This document shows, one piece after another, positions 1 through 6,774 of a stretch of DNA of 10,433 nucleotides (within the stretch, counting starts at the first letter, position 1; each line of letters begins with the position of its first letter). The DNA lies in assembly GCA_027435495.1 (NCBI GenBank), contig DAHZZC010000592.1, positions 1 through 10,433 of the forward strand, in the 5' to 3' direction. Under the pieces are notes generated by a model. The model made no database searches and had not been told where the DNA came from. It was given only the letters and a program-made list of their open reading frames with translations. Origin of the DNA: Planctomycetales bacterium. GTDB lineage: Bacteria; Planctomycetota; Planctomycetia; Isosphaerales; Isosphaeraceae. The position numbers were made by a program, and so were the translations under genes.

Positions 1-96
1 CTGAATCGCGCGCGGATCGACCCCGGCGTCGACCAACGCCGCCATGGTCATGTCGCCCGCGATCCCGCTGAAGCAGTCGAAATAGCCGACTCGCAC
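1..96 (-). CDS. larC: LarC-type nickel pincer cofactor biosynthesis protein, N-terminal fragment
   Basis: Only the first 32 codons are in the window; the gene continues past the left edge. The visible start reads MRVGYFDCFSGIAGDM and continues with an AALVDAGVD segment, which is the characteristic opening of the LarC (DUF111) family. LarC is known to insert nickel into the pincer cofactor of lactate racemase LarA and related enzymes in a CTP-dependent reaction in the cytoplasm. I chose the GTG at 96 because the family begins at this residue and a GGGG stretch lies 7 nt upstream. An in-frame ATG at 144 would add 16 residues with no family resemblance. The gene is divergent from the sigma factor gene. 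No larA or larE partner can be seen here, so the pathway context is unknown. The family call is fairly secure despite the short fragment. Confidence 0.8.
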   Translation of the reverse strand, partial: MRVGYFDCFSGIAGDMTMAALVDAGVDPRAIQ

Positions 97-262
97 GCCG
101 TTACCCCTTGCCTCGAACGCCGAAACGAACGTTCCGCCGACCATTCTAGCCGACGCCCGACCCGTCGCAAGGCCAATGAATTCCCCGGGAGGAAACGCTC
201 CGGCCGCTGTCATGATAGTGGAGGCGACGGCGAACAGCTTCGACAGGCGAGGCGTTGCAGGC

Positions 263-760
263 ATGGACCCGGTTCAACTCGGCCGATTGATCGACCAGCA
301 CGCATCGGCGCTGGAGCTTTACGCCCGGCAGTGGTGCGGCTCGGCTGAGGATGTCGTGCAGGAGTCGTTCCTGAAGCTCGTTCAGCAGGCAAGGCCCCCC
401 GACAACCCGGCCGCCTGGCTCTTCCGGGCGGTCCGGAACGCCGCAATCAACGCCGGGATCGCGGAGGGCCGGCGCCGCCGGCATGAATCGGACGCCGCCG
501 AGGCCCGCGGATGGTTCCAGGCCGAGACGCGTTCGCCGCTCGACCCAGCCGACGCCGAGTCCGAATTGCGACGGCTCGATCCTGGTCCTCGCGAGGCGAT
601 CGGCGCCCACGTCTGGGGCGGGCTGACCTTCGACCAGGTCGGGAAGCTGATGGGAATCTCGTCCAGCCAGGCCCACCGACTCTACGCCGCCGGCCTGTCC
701 ACCCTGAGAGAACGCCTGGGGGTCTCATGTCCATCGAACCGCCCGAAGGAGCAGAGTTGA
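263..760 (+). CDS. ECF-type RNA polymerase sigma factor (sigma-70 family)
   Basis: A 165-residue protein with the two-domain ECF layout. Region 2 spans about residues 8-75 and includes AEDVVQESFLKL and a WLFRAVRNAAIN stretch. Region 4 spans about 100-153, with a helix-turn-helix around GLTFDQVGKLMGISSSQAHR and a final LSTLRERLG helix. It would direct core RNA polymerase to a particular promoter set. In-frame ATGs at 176 and 212 exist, but the extra 17-29 residues do not look like sigma sequence, while MDPVQLGRLIDQHA is a normal opening, so I start at 263. The next gene overlaps this stop codon, either by 34 nt or by a 4-nt TTGA, so the two are probably made together. The adjacent membrane protein suggests control by partner binding. 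No zinc-finger anti-sigma gene is visible. The target promoters cannot be read from this sequence. Confidence 0.9.
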   Translation: MDPVQLGRLIDQHASALELYARQWCGSAEDVVQESFLKLVQQARPPDNPAAWLFRAVRNAAINAGIAEGRRRRHESDAAEARGWFQAETRSPLDPADAESELRRLDPGPREAIGAHVWGGLTFDQVGKLMGISSSQAHRLYAAGLSTLRERLGVSCPSNRPKEQS

Positions 761-1260
761 CCGAGATCGAGGCCGCCTTGCTGGCCCTCGCCCCGTCGCC
801 GAGCCGGCTCAACCGCGACCGCCTGATGTTCGAGGCGGGCGCCCGATCGCGGTCGGCTGTGCTTCGACGACGCTGGCTCTGGCCCTCGATCGCCGCCGGA
901 CTGGCCGCCCTGGTGCTCGGGGAATCGGCGATGCTCGCCCGACGTCCCGCGCCCCAGGTCATCGAGCGCGTGGTCGTGGTCCGCGAGCCCGTCGAGCCGA
1001 CGCCCTCGCCGATTCGTCCCGCCGAGACGGCACCCGACGAAGCCCATCCCCCGAAGGCCGACTCGATCGACGACCTGCTGGCCGTGCGATGGACCACGGT
1101 CGGCGACTATCGCCGAGGGATGACCCACGAGGACGAATTCGTCCCGACTCAGGCCGATGCTCCGGACTCGCGTCCTCGACAGCAACCCCCAGCGGCCTCC
1201 GTCGGCGAGCTGCGTCGTGCGGGCTTTGCGAAACTCCTCAACCCGGGAGGGCGATCATGA
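727..1260 (+). CDS. One-pass membrane protein, probable partner of the ECF sigma factor
   Basis: A 177-residue protein that I do not assign to a named family. The N-terminal part, about 1-45, has the segment LAPSPSRLNRDRLMFEAG, a type of short motif I associate with planctomycete genes that follow ECF sigma factors. Basic residues RRRW at 47-50 then lead into one membrane helix at about 50-68. The remainder is proline-rich and acidic (VEPTPSPIRPAE) and probably lies outside the membrane. By position and topology it could be an anti-sigma or sensor protein, but it lacks the HxxxCxxC zinc-binding signature of ZAS anti-sigma factors. The start is uncertain: ATG 727 has a weak GGGGG site, while in-frame TTG 757 has a good AAGGAG at 746-751. 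The gene's stop overlaps the next start as ATGA at 1257-1260. Confidence 0.7.
   Translation: MSIEPPEGAELTEIEAALLALAPSPSRLNRDRLMFEAGARSRSAVLRRRWLWPSIAAGLAALVLGESAMLARRPAPQVIERVVVVREPVEPTPSPIRPAETAPDEAHPPKADSIDDLLAVRWTTVGDYRRGMTHEDEFVPTQADAPDSRPRQQPPAASVGELRRAGFAKLLNPGGRS
746..751 (+). promoter_or_regulatory. Ribosome binding site that may set a TTG start at 757
   Basis: AAGGAG sits 5 nt before an in-frame TTG at 757-759, and that TTG overlaps the sigma factor stop as TTGA. This is the geometry expected for translational coupling, and it is a better site than the GGGGG before ATG 727. If it is used, the membrane protein is 10 residues shorter. Confidence 0.4.
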
Positions 1261-2699
1261 TCCGATGGCTTTCGCTTTTGCTGATTCTCGCGATCGTTCC
1301 GCGTGCCGAGGCGGCCGAGGGTTCGCCTCCGGTCGAGGTCGTGATCCATCCTGCGGAAGGGCCCGAGCCCTCTCTAAAATACCGGCTGGTCCCGGACGAC
1401 GACTCCCTCAAGCCCGGCAATGCGGCTCTCTTCTACCACCGAGGGATCGAGCTGATGGACGAGGTTCGACGCGGGCTCGAGCCGGGCAAGCACGACGAGG
1501 ATCTGGTTTCCGACTGGCTCCGTGGACCCTCGAAGGAGATCCCGATCGAGCGAGCCAAAGCCTGGCTCGACCTCAACCGAAACGCCCTCCACGAGGCCGA
1601 ACTCGGCGCCCGATGCCGGGACTGCGACTGGGGCCTCGACGATCGTCCCGAGGGCTTCGGCCTGCTGATCCCCGAGTTCCAGCCGATGCGATCGTTCATC
1701 CGGCTGGTCGGGCTTCGGGCTCGGCTCGATGTGATCGATGGACGTCCGATGGACGCCCTCCGTTGGCTTCAAACCGGCTACGCGATGAGTCGCCATGTCT
1801 GCCGGGCGCGGTTCCTCGTGCCGCTGCTGATCGGCGTCTCGTTGACGAGTTACCTCAACCGCGCCCTGCTCGATGTGATCGAGGCGCCCGGGACGCCCTC
1901 GCTCTACTGGGTGCTGATGGCTCGCCCGCGTCCGTTCATCGACCCAACCGGCCCGCTGGAGGGCGAGCGGCTGTACCTGGAACGCGAGATCCCCGAGCTT
2001 CGCGAGCTGGACGGATTGCCCTGGAGCGTTGCGAAGGCCCGCGCCTTCGTCGAGGACCTCGAAACGCACTTCTACCGCCTTTCGGAGTGGCGCCCGCCCG
2101 CCCGGATGGGCTGGGGCGACGAAGAGACCGGTCGATGGCTCAACCGCCTCGGAATCGCGGCGCTGGTCGCCCGATCGTACCCCGAAGCCAGGCGATCGCT
2201 GATCGCCCGGGGTCGGCCCCTGGACCAGGTCGAGGCCATGCCGACGATCCAGGTCGCCTTCCTTGATGCCTATCTCGGTTACAAGGTCTACCGAGACGAT
2301 CGCTACCGATGGACCTGGGCCCCGTACCAGATGGCGATCGAGGGTCTGATTCGGTCCGAGGACAAACCCGTCCACTTCGAAGGTCGGCCGCTTTTGAAGT
2401 TCCTCTGTTCACTGACCTCGCCGATCCGCCCGGCGCTAGACTCCACTCTCCGCTGCGGGCGTCAGCTCGACGCGATCGCCTGCATCGAGGCCATCCGGAT
2501 CTTCGCCGCGAAGCACGGCCGATTCCCAACCCGGCTCGACGAGATCACCGAAACCCCCGCGCCGATCGATCCGATGAACGGCCATCCGTTCGCCTACCGA
2601 CTCGAAGGCGACCGAGCGATCCTTTCAGCCCCCGAGCCCGCCGGATACCCGGCCAACTTCGGGTTTTCCCTTCGCTATGAATTGAAGCTCGCCCGCTGA
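1257..2699 (+). CDS. Secreted planctomycete protein of unknown function
   Basis: A 480-residue protein with a clear signal peptide: MIRW, a hydrophobic core LLLILAIV, and a likely cleavage after AEA near residue 19. It resembles a group of hypothetical proteins that I know only from planctomycetes. The recognisable parts are the CRDCDWGLD segment at 120-128, a PEFQPMRSFIRLVGLRARLD helix at about 139-158, the ALRWLQTGYAMSRH helix near 167-180, and the SLYWVLMARPRPFID segment at 215-229. The C-terminal part, about 400-450, has EAIRIFAAKHGRFPTRLDEI followed by PIDPMNGHPFAYR, which looks like the globular end of pseudopilin-like proteins. The function is unknown. The start overlaps the previous stop as ATGA, so translation is probably coupled to the membrane protein. 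The DUF1559 gene follows after 24 nt. It probably acts in the periplasm or at the cell surface. Confidence 0.75.
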   Translation: MIRWLSLLLILAIVPRAEAAEGSPPVEVVIHPAEGPEPSLKYRLVPDDDSLKPGNAALFYHRGIELMDEVRRGLEPGKHDEDLVSDWLRGPSKEIPIERAKAWLDLNRNALHEAELGARCRDCDWGLDDRPEGFGLLIPEFQPMRSFIRLVGLRARLDVIDGRPMDALRWLQTGYAMSRHVCRARFLVPLLIGVSLTSYLNRALLDVIEAPGTPSLYWVLMARPRPFIDPTGPLEGERLYLEREIPELRELDGLPWSVAKARAFVEDLETHFYRLSEWRPPARMGWGDEETGRWLNRLGIAALVARSYPEARRSLIARGRPLDQVEAMPTIQVAFLDAYLGYKVYRDDRYRWTWAPYQMAIEGLIRSEDKPVHFEGRPLLKFLCSLTSPIRPALDSTLRCGRQLDAIACIEAIRIFAAKHGRFPTRLDEITETPAPIDPMNGHPFAYRLEGDRAILSAPEPAGYPANFGFSLRYELKLAR

Positions 2700-2723
2700 T
2701 ATCCAACCCGCGGAGCCCCCACC

Positions 2724-4229
2724 ATGTGGAAAATCGCTGCCCTCGTGATCCTCGGTGCGACCGGACAGGCCCCTGCGCCTCTTGATCCGAACATCGCCCC
2801 ATTCGTCGGGCCCGAGACGCTCGTTGTGGCCCGGGTTGACCTGACCCGGATCTCGACCGAAACTGTTCCCGCGCGACTGACCGAAAGTCTTCCCTTTCGC
2901 CTCGTGGGCGACCGAATGGAGGCCCTCCCGGCATGGTCGCGTCGGCTCCAGTCGGCCGGCGTCCGCGAGCTTGTCTTCATCGCCGACCTCAATGGCCCTC
3001 CAGTGGTCGTCGTCCCGGGCGTGGCCGATCGCGACCACGATCGAGTCGGACGGCTCCTTTGCGGACGCGAGGGAGGCGCCTCGCCGATCGACTGGTCCTC
3101 GTACGCGATCATCCGGAGTGCGGTCGTTGCCGGCTCTAACGACTCGCTCGATCGCGTCCGAGCCTTGCAACCCGCGCCTCGCCCCGACCTGATGCAGGCC
3201 CTTGATGGCGAAGAGGCGAGCGTCCGTCTGGCGATCTCGGCGACGCCCGAGATCCGTCGCGTGCTGGAGGAACTCGTCCCGAACTTCCCTCGCGAGCTGG
3301 GCGGCGGGCCGATCACCGAATGGACCCGCGGCCTCCGCTGGATCTCGATCGGCCTGACGGGCGGGAAGGCCCCGTGGAGGGTCGTCGTCGCTGCCTCCGA
3401 TCCCGACGCCGCCAGGAAGCTCGCAGCCCGAGGGCCCGCGATTGCCGGCTTCCTGGCGAAGGCTCCCATCGACCGCGAGATGCCCCGGCTCCTCGGTCGT
3501 CTGAAGACGTCCGTGCAAGGCGATCGCCTAAAGATTAGCGCCGATGCCGAGGTCGCCGCCGGGCTGATCGATGCCGCGACGCGTCCCGTTGTGGATGCGA
3601 TCGCCCAGTCGGATTGCATGATGAATGAGAAGCAGATCGCCCTCGCGATCCACAATTACGCCTCCTCGACCGGCTCGAAACGCCTCTTCCCGCCCGCGTA
3701 TTCCACCGCCCGAGCCGGCAAGCCGCTGCTGAGCTGGCGCGTTTTGATCCTGCCCTATCTCGATCAACAACAGGAACTCTACCGCGAGTTCCGCCTCGAC
3801 GAGCCATGGGACAGCCCGCACAATCGGACCCTCATCGGGCGGATGCCGGCGGTGTATCGGTGCCCGCTGGAGTCGTCGGCCGACGCCCGAGAGGGGAAGA
3901 CCCGCTACGTCGCCCCGCGATCGCCCGGCACCATCTTCCGGGGCGCCCAGGGTGTCTCTATCAAGGAGATCACCGACGGGTTCTCGAACACGATCTTCTT
4001 CCTGGACGCTGACGAGGCGCACGCCGTCCCCTGGACGAAGCCCGACGACTGGGACGTCCCGCCCGAAGGCGTGGCCGATGTCTTCCACGCCCACCCAGGA
4101 GGCCGAGACCCCGGCACGTGCGCCGCGATGGCCGACGGCTCCGTCCGCTTCCTGAGGGCCCGCACCCCGTCGAAGACCCTGCGCGCGATGTTCACCTTCG
4201 CAGGGAACGAGGTGATCGCGACCGATTGA
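2724..4229 (+). CDS. Secreted DUF1559 domain protein with a long N-terminal domain
   Basis: A 501-residue protein with a short N-terminal hydrophobic signal, MWKIAALVILGATGQA. Residues about 25-290 form an unassigned domain. Residues about 297-495 are a DUF1559 domain, shown by NEKQIALAIHNYASS, the run GKPLLSWRVLILPYLDQ, then EPWDSPHN, the VYRCP cysteine, EITDGFSNTIFF, AVPWTKP, HPGG and MADGSVRFL. DUF1559 is greatly expanded in planctomycetes, where most members begin with a type IV pilin-like methylation signal and one helix. That signal is missing here, so this is the variant in which DUF1559 is attached to another exported domain. The biochemical role is unknown; a surface or envelope structural role is the usual guess. 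It is the last gene of the sigma factor cluster and a candidate for control by that sigma factor. Confidence 0.85.
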   Translation: MWKIAALVILGATGQAPAPLDPNIAPFVGPETLVVARVDLTRISTETVPARLTESLPFRLVGDRMEALPAWSRRLQSAGVRELVFIADLNGPPVVVVPGVADRDHDRVGRLLCGREGGASPIDWSSYAIIRSAVVAGSNDSLDRVRALQPAPRPDLMQALDGEEASVRLAISATPEIRRVLEELVPNFPRELGGGPITEWTRGLRWISIGLTGGKAPWRVVVAASDPDAARKLAARGPAIAGFLAKAPIDREMPRLLGRLKTSVQGDRLKISADAEVAAGLIDAATRPVVDAIAQSDCMMNEKQIALAIHNYASSTGSKRLFPPAYSTARAGKPLLSWRVLILPYLDQQQELYREFRLDEPWDSPHNRTLIGRMPAVYRCPLESSADAREGKTRYVAPRSPGTIFRGAQGVSIKEITDGFSNTIFFLDADEAHAVPWTKPDDWDVPPEGVADVFHAHPGGRDPGTCAAMADGSVRFLRARTPSKTLRAMFTFAGNEVIATD

Positions 4230-4377
4230 GGATCATCGGCGGTCGGACTGCGGATGAAGGAGGGTCGAAAATCGGACGGATCGCTCTCGTCGACGGCATC
4301 GCGATTGCCTACGATCGATGCTGGGCGTTGAACCCGACCGATCCCAGTCTGCAACGAGCCGCGGGAGCGATCCACCG

Positions 4378-5247
4378 ATGTCTTATGGCGATTCCGAGTA
4401 TCAGGGCCAGCGTCCGCTTCCGATCGGCCGGCTGATTCTGGCGGGGATTATTGCGCTGGTCGGGTTCATCACCTACATGGGGCAGACCCAGATCAACCCC
4501 GTGACCGGCGAGAAGCAGCACGTCGCGATGAGCGTGGATCAGGAGATGGCCCTCGGCTTGCAGGCCGCTCCCAGGATGGCCCAGCAGATGGGCGGCGACG
4601 TGAGCCCCAGCGACAATCCGAAGGCTGCGCTTGTGGACGAGGTCGGCCGGCGGATCGTCCGGAACAGCGACGCCCGGAAGAGCCCCTACGTCGAGAACTT
4701 CCACTTCCACCTGCTCCGCGACCCGAAGACGGTCAACGCCTTCGCCCTGCCGGGCGGGCAGGTGTTCATCACCGAGGGGCTGATGAACCGCCTTCAAAAT
4801 GAGGCCCAGCTTGCCGGAGTGCTCGGGCACGAGATCGGCCACGTGATCGCCCGCCACTCGGCCCAGCAGATGGCGAAGGGACAGCTCGGTCAGATCCTCA
4901 CAGTCGCGGTCGGCGTGGGTGCCGATGACGACCGGGGACGGGGTCGCAACGCGCAACTGGTCGCGGCGATGGTCAATCAGATGACCCAGCTACGCTACAG
5001 CCGGACGGATGAGTCGGAGGCCGACCACTATGGTTTGAAGTACATGGCCGAGGCCGGCTACGACCCCCGCGCGATGCTGGAAGTGATGAAGATCCTCAAG
5101 CAGGCGAGTGGCGGCCAGAGCCCGCCCGAGTTCCTCGCGACCCATCCCCTTCCCGAGACCCGCCTGGAGCAGATCCGCGACGAGATCCGGAACGACTACC
5201 CCGATGGAATCCCGTCTCGCCTGACACTCGGTCGTCCGCTGGAATAA
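4378..5247 (+). CDS. Membrane-anchored M48 family zinc metalloprotease
   Basis: A 289-residue protein with a short polar head, one membrane helix at about 16-34 (IGRLILAGIIALVGFITYMG), and an M48 peptidase domain. The zinc site is HEIGH at 151-155, with the third ligand and partner in ESEAD at 212-216 (Glu212, Asp216). The THPLPETRLEQI segment near 255-266 matches the conserved region at the domain end. VNAFALPGGQVFITEG at 119-134 is also typical. The family (BepA/LoiP-like) degrades or processes envelope proteins, and the single N-terminal anchor suggests that the catalytic domain faces the periplasm. I start at ATG 4378 because upstream ATG 4318 would add 20 polar residues without family character; GGGAG lies about 12 nt before 4378. 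It is 148 nt after the DUF1559 gene and probably has its own promoter, though I could not identify one. Confidence 0.92.
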   Translation: MSYGDSEYQGQRPLPIGRLILAGIIALVGFITYMGQTQINPVTGEKQHVAMSVDQEMALGLQAAPRMAQQMGGDVSPSDNPKAALVDEVGRRIVRNSDARKSPYVENFHFHLLRDPKTVNAFALPGGQVFITEGLMNRLQNEAQLAGVLGHEIGHVIARHSAQQMAKGQLGQILTVAVGVGADDDRGRGRNAQLVAAMVNQMTQLRYSRTDESEADHYGLKYMAEAGYDPRAMLEVMKILKQASGGQSPPEFLATHPLPETRLEQIRDEIRNDYPDGIPSRLTLGRPLE

Positions 5248-5256
5248 GCTCTTGCC

Positions 5257-5275
5257 GGGTGGGTCGAGTCCACCC
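5257..5275. terminator. Small hairpin between convergent genes, possible two-way terminator
   Basis: GGGTGG at 5257-5262 and CCACCC at 5270-5275 form a perfect 6-bp stem with a 7-nt loop. It lies in the 40-nt gap between the convergent protease and HD gene stops, where a shared terminator would sit. There is no U-tract on either strand, so intrinsic termination is uncertain. Confidence 0.35.
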
Positions 5276-5287
5276 TCCGGTTCCGGG

Positions 5288-6109
5288 TCAATCGGTCTCC
5301 AGATAGCTCTCGGATTCGAGCCCGCGGATATAGTCGAGGGCCTCGTCGAGCGTCCCGACCACCTGGCCCGGGACGCGTCCGGCGTCGTCCAGCTCGCGGA
5401 GAAGCTTCAGGTCGTCGAACAGCTCCGAAGCCTCGATCTCGCGGCGGACGCGCTGGTTCAGGCGGCCGTCTCGGAGGGCGAGCAGGTCCATGTGGTGCTC
5501 GATCAGCCAGAGCGTCCGGTCGGTCACGGAGCCCCGGAGCGATTCGACGCCCGATCGAACGTGGTCCTGCGGGTCGATCGCCTTGCCGACGTCGTGCAGG
5601 AGCGCCGCCAGCAGGAATTCCTCGTCGTACGGTCGGGCCTCGCGGGCCAGCTCGAAGACCTGCAAGCTGTGATAGAGAGCGTCACCCTCGGGGTGGTATT
5701 TGGGGTTCTGCTTGACCGATTCCAGCGGGACCAGTCGCATCCGGAAGATCGCGAACCGGTCAAGGTGGTCGGCGAGGGAGATGACGGCTTCGGGCTCGTC
5801 CTCCTCGTCGGCCGCTTCCGCGACGCCGGTGGTCGAGCCGCGCCAGAGGGCGACGAGCTGCTCGCGGATCTCCTCGTCCGAGGGAAGGTCGCCGGGCCGG
5901 ACACGGTGTCCGAGCACGGCCGCCGCCTTCCGTTTGGCGACGTACAGCTCGTTGGGACCGGCGGCGTCGAGCCAGTTCTCGGCGGGCGCATCGTCGGGAG
6001 GGGCGATCGTTGGGAAGATCCGCCGGGCCGCCTCGAGCGCGATCTGACCGCGGAGCCGCTGAGTGGCCTTCGGGACGCGGTACTTGCTCCGATACCTGTC
6101 GTGTTTCAC
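5288..6109 (-). CDS. HD-domain phosphohydrolase
   Basis: A 273-residue protein with an HD domain at about 137-215. Visible elements are YHPEGDALYHSLQVFE (His139, His147), LLAALLHDVGKA with the His172-Asp173 pair, His183 in QDHVRSG, and a His-His at 205-206 in IEHHMDLL. HD proteins are metal-dependent phosphohydrolases acting on nucleotides, cyclic nucleotides or related phosphates; the substrate cannot be inferred here. The N-terminal 110 residues are basic at first and then acidic, and match no domain I can name. The start is GTG 6109, chosen because it forms a GTGA overlap with the stop of the upstream hydrolase gene and has GGAGAG about 9 nt before it. The frame stays open further upstream, but that stretch is an Arg/Gly/Pro-rich shadow of the hydrolase gene. 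It is probably made only together with the hydrolase. Confidence 0.85.
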   Translation of the reverse strand: MKHDRYRSKYRVPKATQRLRGQIALEAARRIFPTIAPPDDAPAENWLDAAGPNELYVAKRKAAAVLGHRVRPGDLPSDEEIREQLVALWRGSTTGVAEAADEEDEPEAVISLADHLDRFAIFRMRLVPLESVKQNPKYHPEGDALYHSLQVFELAREARPYDEEFLLAALLHDVGKAIDPQDHVRSGVESLRGSVTDRTLWLIEHHMDLLALRDGRLNQRVRREIEASELFDDLKLLRELDDAGRVPGQVVGTLDEALDYIRGLESESYLETD

Positions 6110-6717
6110 GAGGAAAGCTCTCCGGCCTTGCAAACGACGTCGGTCATCACCAGCAGGACGCCCCGGCGGACCCAGTCGTCGAGAAGCGAGGCCTCGGCCT
6201 CCGGGTCGATCGCCCGGACGGCGTCCACGATCACGGCCACCCGGCATCCTCGGGCGAGAAGACCCTCCACGGCCGCTCTCACGCAATAATCGGTGGCGAC
6301 GCCGTAGACGACAAAGGTGGGCATCTCCTCATTGTAACGAGCAAGAAGCTCGCCAGCGTCGGGGCGGCTGAAAACGTCGAAGACGCGCTTCTGGAGCGTC
6401 AGATGCCGGGGCAGGGGACCTTCGAGCCGCTCATCAGGGCCAAGGATCACCGAATCGGGGCATTCCGTCGCCTCCGCGCGACGCTGGCCTTCCGTCCCGG
6501 CCAGGCAGTGCGGTGGGAACTCGGACAATTCGGCGTCGGCCAGGGTGTGGCGACAGGCGGTCGCCACGACCCGGATACCTCGCTCGGCGGCGAGGCGCGT
6601 CAGGCGGGCGAGGTTCGCGACGATCTCGCGAGAGCCAGGAACGTACAAAGCGCCCGACTCCTCCAAAAAATCGCGCTGGGTGTCGATATCCACAAAGACC
6701 ATCGGCCCGGCCGGCAT
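6106..6717 (-). CDS. Isochorismatase-like cysteine hydrolase, nicotinamidase type
   Basis: A 203-residue protein of the isochorismatase-like fold. The three catalytic positions of nicotinamidase (PncA) are present: Asp12 in DTQRDF, Lys110 in LQKRVFDVF, and Cys145 in GVATDYCVRAAVEGL. The PPHC-x-x-GT-x-G segment at 68-77 also favours nicotinamidase over isochorismatase. If correct, it converts nicotinamide to nicotinic acid for NAD salvage. The metal site looks altered: where PncA has Asp-x-His after VVAT, this protein has Cys55-Arg-His57, and the later metal His is not obvious. The ATG at 6717 is well supported by GGAGG 5 nt upstream; a further in-frame upstream stretch has no family character. 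It is the first gene of a two-gene unit with the HD protein. Other cysteine hydrolase substrates remain possible. Confidence 0.83.
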   Translation of the reverse strand: MPAGPMVFVDIDTQRDFLEESGALYVPGSREIVANLARLTRLAAERGIRVVATACRHTLADAELSEFPPHCLAGTEGQRRAEATECPDSVILGPDERLEGPLPRHLTLQKRVFDVFSRPDAGELLARYNEEMPTFVVYGVATDYCVRAAVEGLLARGCRVAVIVDAVRAIDPEAEASLLDDWVRRGVLLVMTDVVCKAGELSS

Positions 6718-6722
6718 GATCG

Positions 6723-6727
6723 CCTCC
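6723..6727 (-). promoter_or_regulatory. Strong ribosome binding site of the cysteine hydrolase gene
   Basis: On the minus strand GGAGG lies 5 nt before ATG 6717. It decides the start over the in-frame ATG at 6702 and over the longer open frame upstream. It directly abuts the inverted repeat at 6728-6743. Confidence 0.7.
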
Positions 6728-6743
6728 AACGCCCGGGGGCGTT
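6728..6743. promoter_or_regulatory. Perfect 16-bp inverted repeat between divergent genes, operator candidate
   Basis: AACGCCC at 6728-6734 and GGGCGTT at 6737-6743 are exact inverted copies with a 2-nt centre. The element touches the Shine-Dalgarno site of the minus-strand hydrolase gene and lies just upstream of the possible -35 box of the DUF1501 gene. It could be a repressor site acting on both directions, or an RNA hairpin in the hydrolase leader. No cognate regulator gene is adjacent. Confidence 0.3.
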
Positions 6744-6746
6744 CGA

Positions 6747-6774
6747 TTGAAAAGCGGGAACAGTCTGATAGCAT
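6747..6774 (+). promoter_or_regulatory. Possible sigma-70-type promoter for the DUF1501 gene
   Basis: TTGAAA at 6747-6752 matches five of six bases of a -35 box, and TAGCAT at 6769-6774 matches four of six of a -10 box, with 16 nt between them. It would place the transcript start near 6781, about 70 nt before ATG 6851. The stretch is AT-rich compared with its surroundings. Planctomycete promoter rules are poorly known, so this is tentative. Confidence 0.3.

Noticed and set aside
1374..2375. A 333-codon minus-strand frame inside the secreted protein gene
   Set aside because: It is antisense to a gene with a signal peptide, a coupled ATGA start and family resemblance; the frame itself has no recognisable features.
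2625..3655. Long minus-strand frames opposite the DUF1559 gene
   Set aside because: The DUF1559 motifs on the plus strand are unmistakable; the antisense frames show only biased composition.
4230..4377. Search for a promoter or RNA element between the DUF1559 and protease genes
   Set aside because: I see no convincing promoter boxes, strong hairpin or riboswitch-like structure in this 148-nt gap; it appears unremarkable.
5252..6289. A 345-codon plus-strand frame opposite the HD gene
   Set aside because: The minus strand carries the full HD motif set and a GTGA-coupled start, so this frame is its shadow.
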